In this document: positions 1 to 5,187 of the stretch, piece after piece
How positions within the stretch are numbered: the first letter of the stretch is position 1
Layout: each line of letters starts with the position of its first letter
Source of the DNA: Fibrobacterota bacterium
Lineage (GTDB): Bacteria; Fibrobacterota; Chitinivibrionia; Chitinivibrionales; JANQEN01
DNA: 5,187 nucleotides
Assembly: GCA_030619215.1 (NCBI GenBank)
Contig: JAUXBV010000308.1
Span: 1 to 5,187, forward strand
Direction of reading: 5' to 3'
The notes under the pieces: model-generated
What the model was told of the DNA's origin: nothing
Databases searched by the model: none
Seen by the model: only the letters and a program-made list of their open reading frames with translations
Made by a program: the position numbers and the translations under genes

Positions 1-783
1 CTGGGGAAAACCAAACCTATAAACATGCCCATGGGGCCGTACCGGGCAGATCGTATCTCCCAGCTTCTTAAAGATAGAATTGATCTAACCCGGGAGGATA
101 TGATCTCTATTCAATACGATGTTTATTCCATTCAGGCGGAAAAATTCATGGAAATTCTTCGCCCCCTTCTTCCGAATACGAAACAGGGGCAGATCCTTAG
201 CGACTGGGATTTAAACTATACCCATGACTCCAAAGGGGCTTATCTGTTTGAACAGTTTTATTGGAAACTGATAGAAAAGGTTTTCGGTGATATCGGTGGC
301 TTGGGTCAAGGGACCGTTTCTCATCTTATTACGGAAACAGGCATTTTTATTGATTTTTATGAAAATGTTGATCGCATTCTTCTTTCGGATGAGTCGGTGT
401 GGTTTGAAGGGAAAAAACGGGATGCAATCTATAAAGATGTGGCAAGAGAGGCGCTTGATATACCTGTTTGTTCATGGGGCAAGAAGAATACCATCATAAT
501 GCAGCATTTGCTATTCGGAGGAAAATTTCCCCGATTATTTGGATTTGATGTGGGTCCGATTCCTGTTCGCGGGGGGCGGGCCACGCCTCATCAGGGTCAG
601 ATTTACCGTAGTGCTGATCGGACCACCAGCTTTATACCTTCATATCGTTTTATTGTTGATTTCGCTTCAGATGGGGCTCTGACTAATCTTCCCGGCGGAC
701 CGTCAGACCGGCGTTTTTCAAAATGGTATAATTCCGATATTGATAACTGGCTCAACGGGGGATTTAGAATATTAACGCCATAA
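1..783 (+). CDS. Penicillin amidase/acylase family (S45) protein, C-terminal part, 5'-truncated by the window edge
   Basis: The reading frame is open from base 1, so the ATG at 25 is probably internal: the residues around it (PYRADRI followed by LL) match the S45 motif that lies in the beta chain, well inside the protein. About 260 residues are present; S45 precursors are usually 700-850, so roughly the last third is seen. Counting from Met at base 25, supporting marks are IQYDVYS near 29-35, WDLNYTHDSKGAYLF near 61-75, a WG...HLLFG stretch near 151-165, PSYRFIVDF near 206-213, and the terminal GGPSDRRFSKWY...WLNGGF block near 224-247. S45 enzymes are N-terminal-nucleophile hydrolases that self-cleave and split amide bonds (beta-lactam side chains, acyl-homoserine lactones or other acyl amides), usually in the periplasm. 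The nucleophile Ser, the spacer and any signal peptide lie upstream and cannot be checked, so substrate and activity are unknown. It converges on the oxidase gene. Confidence 0.87.
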   Translation: MGKTKPINMPMGPYRADRISQLLKDRIDLTREDMISIQYDVYSIQAEKFMEILRPLLPNTKQGQILSDWDLNYTHDSKGAYLFEQFYWKLIEKVFGDIGGLGQGTVSHLITETGIFIDFYENVDRILLSDESVWFEGKKRDAIYKDVAREALDIPVCSWGKKNTIIMQHLLFGGKFPRLFGFDVGPIPVRGGRATPHQGQIYRSADRTTSFIPSYRFIVDFASDGALTNLPGGPSDRRFSKWYNSDIDNWLNGGFRILTP

Positions 784-789
784 TTGGCG
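776..789. terminator. Small inverted repeat in the convergent gene junction, possible weak bidirectional terminator
   Basis: CGCCA (776-780), loop TAAT, TGGCG (785-789) forms a perfect 5-bp stem. It spans the stop codon of the acylase gene and lies 14 bases beyond the stop codon of the oxidase gene. No U-tract follows in either direction, so it is not a classical intrinsic terminator. The position between two convergent genes is the main support. Confidence 0.25.
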
Positions 790-802
790 CCGGTTACAAA
801 TA

Positions 803-2461
803 TTACACGTCGATAAAATCCTCTTCTATAATTCTCTCAACATTTCGCTCTGCAAGAGCGGCTATAGTAGATGCCGGATTCGCGCATGCAGTAGAGCCGG
901 GGATTATAGAACTGTCGATGGCATAAAGGTTGTTATAATTTTTTATTCTACCAAAATAATCGCATGCGTTACCCATTACTACACCGCCTAAAGGATGGAA
1001 AACAGTACTATCACTATAACCTTTTGACCCGAACGGAAGTGGGTTTATCTGACCACCATTTGCCGCATTCAATTTATCCATTGTATGTAATAGTGCTTCA
1101 TTTACTGTTTGCTGCTGGTTGTCATTTTTTGGCCAGGATAATCCCACACAGTCAGAGGAGGGATTATAATTAAACTGTCCTTTGGTGGGATTTATTCCTA
1201 AGCCGAAGTATAACAAGGAGTTAGTATCGATGCCAAAGGAATCAGTACCCAGGGGAAATTGAGGATGCTCGATAAACAAAGGAGTGATTGGATTATCATA
1301 GTCTTCCACGGCTGTTGCAGGCGGTCCACCTTGCCACGTTCCGGTACTCGTACCAAGAATTGTTCTTAAAGCCTCTGTATTTCCATTGTTGCTCCATCCT
1401 TTACCGATATGGTCGTTCAGATCGGGTAAAAATCCTTTTGCTTTTGCTTTTACCAATAAATTGCTGGTACCAATGGAACCGGCCGCAAGAAAGAGATATT
1501 TACACGAATAGACGACCTTATTAATCACGCAGCCCTGGGTATTAATTTCCTCAATCTTTACTAAGTAGTTGTCATTTTCATCGATACCGATATCTTTTAC
1601 CTGATGCAGCGTTTTAACTTCCAGAAACCCGGATTGTTCGGCCTGAGCCAAATAATTCATATCTAGAGTGTTTTTTGCACCACTATTGACCCCATAGATC
1701 GCTTCTCCATGAATAACTGAAGGTTTTATTGTGCCGTTGATTTCATCTCTAACAATATCCCAGTTTGAGGCTGAATAAATTCTTGCTGTGTTTAATCCTG
1801 CATTATTATTGTGTCTTTCCATAACTCTAAAGTGAGTAAAATATTTTGTTTGAAATATATCATCAGGAACAGTCCCAATGTCGAGCATATCTCCAACACG
1901 CTGATAATAAACCTCTAACTCATCGTAATCGATTTCCGGAGGGAAAACCTGTTCGAAAAGATGTTTTGGCGGTTTTACATGAAGGCCACCATATACAATA
2001 GAGCCACCGCCATAACACGCACCCGTTAATACCCTTAACCCGGAGTAAAAATAGCCCTCAAGGACTCCCACATATTTGTTGCCGATCGGCAGGGGCGGTC
2101 CGATGTCAACAACCGTGGTATTGCTTAACCAGGTGGAACGTGCATCCGGATAAATATAGGGAGAGAACGTATCTCCGTCAGGCGTTATCTCCCATCTTTT
2201 GCCCTTTTCAATAATCGTCGCTTCAATACCCTCCTGGGCAAGTCTTAATGCCGTTACAGCACCGCCGAATCCACTTCCAATGATAATAACATTTCTATGT
2301 TCAGAAGGAGAAGGTATAGTATTCCAGTTTTGGTTTGGCCAAGGCAAACAAGAGGGAAATAGAGCACTGGTCCCGGCAGCACCGGCCAGTTTTAAAAAAT
2401 CACGTCTTGAAAAATCAGGTTGGCGGCGTTTTTTTTTGTTGCTATTATAATTGTTTTTCAT
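803..2461 (-). CDS. Tat-exported GMC-family flavin oxidase, cholesterol oxidase (class I)-like
   Basis: 552 residues. The N-terminus is basic and carries a twin-arginine signal, SRRDFLK at 18-24, followed by a short hydrophobic Ala/Gly stretch; Cys38 (FPSC) is only a poor lipobox. The FAD dinucleotide motif GSGFGG is at 62-67, with the ribose-binding Glu probably E85 (IIEKG). GGGSIVYGG at 151-159 matches the flavin-binding GGGS segment of class I cholesterol oxidases. By remembered alignment to the Streptomyces enzyme, the catalytic residues are all kept: E398 (LFIEHP), H489 (FHPLGG) and N528 (ANPASTIAALAERN), and length and order of blocks agree throughout. Known members oxidise 3-beta-hydroxysterols with O2, isomerise the product to the 4-en-3-one and release H2O2. 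Substrate here is inferred; another sterol, hopanoid-like or bulky alcohol is possible. The start is supported by GAGG 8 bases upstream and by leaving a complete Tat signal. It lies 237 bases behind the kinase gene on the same strand, with its own candidate promoter. Confidence 0.9.
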   Translation of the reverse strand: MKNNYNSNKKKRRQPDFSRRDFLKLAGAAGTSALFPSCLPWPNQNWNTIPSPSEHRNVIIIGSGFGGAVTALRLAQEGIEATIIEKGKRWEITPDGDTFSPYIYPDARSTWLSNTTVVDIGPPLPIGNKYVGVLEGYFYSGLRVLTGACYGGGSIVYGGLHVKPPKHLFEQVFPPEIDYDELEVYYQRVGDMLDIGTVPDDIFQTKYFTHFRVMERHNNNAGLNTARIYSASNWDIVRDEINGTIKPSVIHGEAIYGVNSGAKNTLDMNYLAQAEQSGFLEVKTLHQVKDIGIDENDNYLVKIEEINTQGCVINKVVYSCKYLFLAAGSIGTSNLLVKAKAKGFLPDLNDHIGKGWSNNGNTEALRTILGTSTGTWQGGPPATAVEDYDNPITPLFIEHPQFPLGTDSFGIDTNSLLYFGLGINPTKGQFNYNPSSDCVGLSWPKNDNQQQTVNEALLHTMDKLNAANGGQINPLPFGSKGYSDSTVFHPLGGVVMGNACDYFGRIKNYNNLYAIDSSIIPGSTACANPASTIAALAERNVERIIEEDFIDV

Positions 2462-2466
2462 TCTTT

Positions 2467-2473
2467 CCGCCTC
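2467..2473 (-). promoter_or_regulatory. Ribosome binding site of the GMC oxidase gene
   Basis: On the - strand GAGGCGG precedes the ATG at 2461; the GAGG core ends 8 bases from the start. It fixes the start that gives the full twin-arginine leader. The leader upstream of it is very A-rich on the coding strand, which favours an unstructured ribosome entry region. Confidence 0.6.
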
Positions 2474-2515
2474 ATTTTTTTGTTTTTGTTGTTATTTCGA
2501 ATTTTCTGTCTAATT

Positions 2516-2530
2516 GTGATTTATTATCAC
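2516..2530. promoter_or_regulatory. Inverted repeat GTGAT-N5-ATCAC, possible operator
   Basis: GTGAT (2516-2520) and ATCAC (2526-2530) are perfect inverted arms around TTATT. The element covers the candidate -10 box and start point of the oxidase promoter, a position typical for a repressor site. The arms resemble CRP/FNR-family half-sites (TGTGA/TCAC), but the spacing is one base longer than the CRP consensus and the outer bases are not symmetric. The binding protein is unknown. In RNA it could form a 5-bp hairpin at the extreme 5' end. Confidence 0.35.
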
Positions 2531-2552
2531 TTCATATCATACTTTTTGCCAA
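2523..2552 (-). promoter_or_regulatory. Candidate sigma70-type promoter for the GMC oxidase gene
   Basis: On the - strand, TTGGCA (2547-2552; 5 of 6 to the -35 consensus) is followed after 18 bases by GATAAT (2523-2528; 5 of 6 to the -10 consensus). Transcription would start near 2516, giving an untranslated leader of about 55 bases. The spacing is one base above the optimum, and AT-rich DNA produces such matches by chance, so this is a reasonable candidate only. Confidence 0.4.
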
Positions 2553-2655
2553 ATTGACATAGTTTTTTGCAGTATGTCGTCCTATTCCCACTGGGTGCCT
2601 ACCTGTACGGGGGTTAGTGAAGGGATAAGTTTAGGTGCTATGAGGTTGGATGAAA

Positions 2656-2684
2656 GGACCCTTTGAAAAACTGAAATAAGGGCC
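2656..2684 (-). terminator. Weak imperfect hairpin downstream of the sensor kinase gene
   Basis: Read on the - strand, GGCCCTT pairs with AAGGG-T-CC through seven base pairs with one bulged base, around a loop of 14 bases. It begins 14 bases past the kinase stop codon, where a terminator of the two-component operon would be expected. Only three T residues follow, and the loop is large, so intrinsic termination would be inefficient if it occurs. Confidence 0.25.
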
Positions 2685-2698
2685 GCGTAAAGAGCAAA

Positions 2699-4468
2699 TT
2701 ATACAGGCAGATTAATCTCAAACACACTTCCTTTTCCTACCGTACTATCAACAGTTATATGCCCGCCATGGGCCCTGATAATGTGTTTGACGATCGCGAG
2801 ACCGAGTCCGGTGCCGCCTGCGTCTCTGCTTCTGGCCTTATCGACCCGGTAAAATCTTTCAAAAAGACGGTCGATATGCTTTTTTGCAATACCATGCCCC
2901 CGGTCTTTAAAATTGATTTTGATTTTGTTTTCTACCCTTTCCAAATTGATCGTTATAGTACTATCTGAATTACTGTATTTGATAGCATTATCAAGAAGAT
3001 TTATAAATGCCTGCTCGAGAAGATATACGTCTATCCTGGCTGATATCTCTTCACTATATTCCGGCTCAATTTTTATTTGCTTCGCATTGGCCTTTTCTCG
3101 GCATAGTGACACCGCATTCTCAATGACATCCTTTAGTCGGGTCTCTATGAAGTTAATCTCACTTCTTTCATCCATCTGTTCAATTTTAGAAAGTTCAAGA
3201 AGATCATCGATTATTAAATTCAGCCTGTTAACATGTTTTTCAATTATTGATAGAAAACGTTTTGTGTCATCAATATTTTCAACCGCGCCATTAAGAAGTG
3301 TTTCAACAAATCCTTTTATTGCGGTCAGGGGGGTTTTCAGTTCGTGAGAAACATTGCCCACAAAATCACGTCTCATACTTTCAAGCTGTCTGATCGTTGT
3401 AACGTCATTAAAAACAACTAATGTACCTATGGGTTTTTTATTGGAACCATAAAGAAGAGTGCTTCTTATGTTTATTATATATTCTTTGTTTTTAAATATT
3501 TTTATATCACTCTCTTTGGTTTTTCTGTTAACAATTGCATCCTTAAGAAAACTGTGAAGTTCGGTATTTCTTACTGCTTCCAGTATGCTTACGCCTTTTA
3601 AATTCGGCGAGCAGTTAAAAATATCAGCAGCAGCCTGATTTATATTAAGTATGTTTTCATTTGTATCAAGTGCTATAACACCCTCGATCATGCTGGAAAG
3701 GACAGCTTCGTATTCATTTCGCTGGGTATTGATGCTGCCGATTTTTATCTCAAGTTCGGAAGCCATTTTATTCATTGCTTTTGCAAGGGTGTCAAGTTCA
3801 GATGTTCCGGGCTGTGGCAATCTGTGGCCAAGTTCTCCTTTGGCAAATTTTTCTGAACTGAGCCTCATCTCTTCAATGGGGCGGGTTATTCTCCGCGAAA
3901 TAAAATAACTTACAATTGTGGCAAGAACAGCAATAAACAGCCCGCCTAAGGCAATTCCGACCTGTATTCGCCGTATCTCTTTGTCAACAGCGGTTATCGG
4001 CAGTGAGGCTCTTATTACGGCTGAAATCCCTTCGGCAGAGAGCACAGGTATGGCAACATACATCATCTTTTTTCCTAAAGTGCTGCTGTACCTTATTGAC
4101 CGGCCTGTCTTTTTTGAAAAGGCACTGACAATTTCAGGCCTGTCCAGGTGGTTATCCATTACTGAAGGATTTTTTTCAGAATCACCGGCAACTTTGCCAT
4201 GAGACAGGACAACAGTTATTCGTGTTTGGGCGTTTCCTCCTGTTTTGTTACATTCAGCATCAATTGCAGCCATATTTAATGGATCAAGATTATCCGCTAT
4301 CTGTTTTTCAAGTAGCAGGCACTGTGTTTTAAGGCTTGATTCTGTTCTTTCAAGGAAAATATCCCGGATGGTACCGGACATAAACCAGCTTGCAGCTATA
4401 AGGGAAACAATCGTGATAATCAGGTATGAAGGGAAAATATGCCATATTAATCTGTAATTATTTTTCAT
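2699..4468 (-). CDS. PhoR-type membrane sensor histidine kinase (HAMP-PAS-HisKA-HATPase)
   Basis: 589 residues from the ATG at 4466-4468. A first membrane segment lies near 10-30, an extracytoplasmic sensor region of about 140 residues follows, and a second membrane segment lies near 168-190. Then come HAMP (about 190-243), PAS (about 250-357), HisKA with phospho-acceptor H375 in VSHELKTPL, and an ATP-binding domain with N-box N490/N494, DRGHGI (522-527), F-box LFERFYR (535-541) and GGTGLGLAIV (551-560). All expected catalytic residues are present. It should autophosphorylate and transfer phosphate to the regulator encoded just before it. This order of domains is that of PhoR/PnpS phosphate sensors, but no pst or phoU gene is visible, so the signal is unproven. 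The frame stays open to an ATG at 4609, but that 47-residue extension overlaps the regulator gene and looks nothing like a kinase N-terminus; MKNNYRLIWHIF is the natural start, with AGAG 6 bases upstream and an 11-base overlap suggesting translational coupling. Confidence 0.93.
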   Translation of the reverse strand: MKNNYRLIWHIFPSYLIITIVSLIAASWFMSGTIRDIFLERTESSLKTQCLLLEKQIADNLDPLNMAAIDAECNKTGGNAQTRITVVLSHGKVAGDSEKNPSVMDNHLDRPEIVSAFSKKTGRSIRYSSTLGKKMMYVAIPVLSAEGISAVIRASLPITAVDKEIRRIQVGIALGGLFIAVLATIVSYFISRRITRPIEEMRLSSEKFAKGELGHRLPQPGTSELDTLAKAMNKMASELEIKIGSINTQRNEYEAVLSSMIEGVIALDTNENILNINQAAADIFNCSPNLKGVSILEAVRNTELHSFLKDAIVNRKTKESDIKIFKNKEYIINIRSTLLYGSNKKPIGTLVVFNDVTTIRQLESMRRDFVGNVSHELKTPLTAIKGFVETLLNGAVENIDDTKRFLSIIEKHVNRLNLIIDDLLELSKIEQMDERSEINFIETRLKDVIENAVSLCREKANAKQIKIEPEYSEEISARIDVYLLEQAFINLLDNAIKYSNSDSTITINLERVENKIKINFKDRGHGIAKKHIDRLFERFYRVDKARSRDAGGTGLGLAIVKHIIRAHGGHITVDSTVGKGSVFEINLPV

Positions 4469-5156
4469 ATTTTTCTCTGAACTTGTACCCGACTCCTCTG
4501 ACAGTTTCAATATATTTCCCAAAATCTCCAAGTTTCTTTCGTAACCCCACAACCTGAACATCAACACTCCTGTCAGTAACAGGATATCCTTCTCCACGTA
4601 CAGCATCAACTATCTGTGAACGGGTTGAAACCCATCCGGGCCGTTTTGCGAGGTGATAAAGAAGCTGAAATTCTGTAAATGTCAAATCAAAGCTCTGTCC
4701 ATCTGCTGTAACCTCCCGTCTTCCGGTATGTATCATAAGTCCATATATATGAATGACATCTTCTTCCTTATCCTGATGTCTTGCCTGCCTTCTCAGTACG
4801 GCTTTGACCCTTGCGGTAAGAATTCTTGGGGAAAATGGTTTTGTGATATAATCATCGGCTCCGAGTTCAAGGCCTGTTACAATATCAACCTCTTCACCTC
4901 TTGCTGTAAGCATTATTATTGGAATGTTTTTTGTATCAGATTTATTTTTAAGTTTTTTTGCGACTTCAAGGCCACCGATACCAGGCAGCATAAGATCAAG
5001 GACAATAAGGTCAGGTATCAGCTCCACAGCTTTTTCTATAGCTTTTTCTCCGCTGTCAGCGCTGACAATATCATAGCCTTCCATGGATAGGTTATATCTC
5101 AAAAGTTCACGAATATCTTCTTCATCGTCAACAATAAGTATTTTTTCATTAGCCAT
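4458..5156 (-). CDS. PhoB/OmpR-family two-component response regulator
   Basis: 232 residues, the usual length for the family. The receiver domain (about 4-120) has the acidic pair D11/D12, phospho-acceptor D54 (LIVLDLMLPG), T84 and K106 (ITKPFSP). The winged-helix DNA-binding domain (about 133-228) ends with the recognition-helix region TDRSVDVQVVGLRKKLG (194-210) and the wing ETVRGVGYKF (217-226), as in PhoB. Phosphorylation by the adjoining kinase should drive dimerisation and binding to promoter direct repeats. G204 in VVGLRKK is where relatives usually have Arg (often IRRLRKK), a small difference in the DNA-contact helix. The start is the first ATG, giving a canonical receiver N-terminus; the nearest purine-rich sequence, AAGG, is 12 bases upstream and so is a weak ribosome site. 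Only 31 bases of upstream DNA are in the window, so its promoter and any Pho-box autoregulation cannot be judged. First gene of the visible operon. PhoB-like is a family call; its targets are unknown. Confidence 0.93.
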   Translation of the reverse strand: MANEKILIVDDEEDIRELLRYNLSMEGYDIVSADSGEKAIEKAVELIPDLIVLDLMLPGIGGLEVAKKLKNKSDTKNIPIIMLTARGEEVDIVTGLELGADDYITKPFSPRILTARVKAVLRRQARHQDKEEDVIHIYGLMIHTGRREVTADGQSFDLTFTEFQLLYHLAKRPGWVSTRSQIVDAVRGEGYPVTDRSVDVQVVGLRKKLGDFGKYIETVRGVGYKFREKYEK

Positions 5157-5187
5157 AATATCTTTTTACCTTATTCCTATACCGTGC

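Larger units (their letters stand above)
2462..2698. other. Intergenic region between the sensor kinase and GMC oxidase genes
   Basis: This is the only sizeable non-coding stretch in the window. The part next to the oxidase (about 2462-2570) is strongly AT-rich and holds the ribosome site, candidate promoter and inverted repeat. The part next to the kinase (about 2575-2698) is richer in G and C and holds a weak hairpin. I recognise no RNA gene, riboswitch or mobile-element end in it, and no convincing small protein gene. Confidence 0.6.

Noticed and set aside
25..27. ATG at base 25 as the true start of the acylase gene
   Set aside because: The frame is open to base 1, and the residues right after this ATG are an internal S45 motif. 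A protein starting here would lack the catalytic serine and most of the fold.
2310..2360. Lipobox at Cys38 of the oxidase, making it a Tat lipoprotein
   Set aside because: The residues before Cys38 are Phe-Pro-Ser, a poor match to the lipobox consensus, so lipidation is not claimed.
2540..2552. TTGGCA-type element as a sigma54 (-24/-12) promoter
   Set aside because: The GG dinucleotide has no GC at the required distance, so the sigma54 pattern is not met.
2554..2559. Perfect TTGACA on the + strand as a -35 box
   Set aside because: No -10-like hexamer stands 16-18 bases downstream, and no + strand gene follows within the intergenic region.
2913..3347. Long + strand reading frames inside the kinase and regulator genes (also 4653-5090 and others)
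   Set aside because: They lie antisense to genes with clear full-length domains, have unlikely Ser/Ile/Phe/Cys-rich compositions and resemble no family I know.
4469..4609. N-terminal extension of the kinase reading frame to an upstream ATG at 4609
   Set aside because: The extra 47 residues lie wholly inside the regulator gene in another frame and do not resemble a sensor kinase N-terminus. The ATG at 4468 gives a normal short cytoplasmic tail followed by a membrane segment.

Overview
This 5.2 kb window reads as ordinary bacterial chromosome with moderate to low GC content. It holds four protein-coding genes, one of them cut by the left edge. The protein styles (S45 acylase, Tat-exported GMC oxidase, PhoB/PhoR-type two-component pair) suggest a Gram-negative bacterium, perhaps a deltaproteobacterium or Desulfobacterota. 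That lineage guess rests on overall impression only, because no taxonomic marker is present.

Layout from left to right: (1) 1-783, + strand, the C-terminal third of a penicillin-amidase/acylase family (S45) protein whose catalytic serine lies outside the window; (2) a 19-base convergent gap with a small inverted repeat; (3) 803-2461, - strand, a 552-residue Tat-exported GMC flavoenzyme that matches class I (non-covalent FAD) cholesterol oxidases along its whole length and keeps their Glu/His/Asn catalytic residues; (4) 2462-2698, a 237-base intergenic region with a candidate sigma70-type promoter for the oxidase, an inverted repeat over its -10 region, and a weak hairpin behind the kinase gene; (5) 2699-4468, - strand, a PhoR-type membrane sensor histidine kinase; (6) 4458-5156, - strand, a PhoB-type response regulator. 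The regulator and kinase genes overlap by 11 bases and clearly form one transcription unit with the regulator first.

The two-component pair would sense an envelope signal and control transcription. The oxidase lies downstream on the same strand but has its own leader and plausible promoter, so it need not belong to the regulatory operon. The oxidase and the acylase are convergent and both are probably exported hydrolytic or oxidative enzymes; a shared pathway cannot be shown from this sequence. I see no mobile element, CRISPR array, tRNA or rRNA. I see no clearly new system either. The most interesting item is the well-conserved cholesterol-oxidase-like enzyme and its regulatory region.
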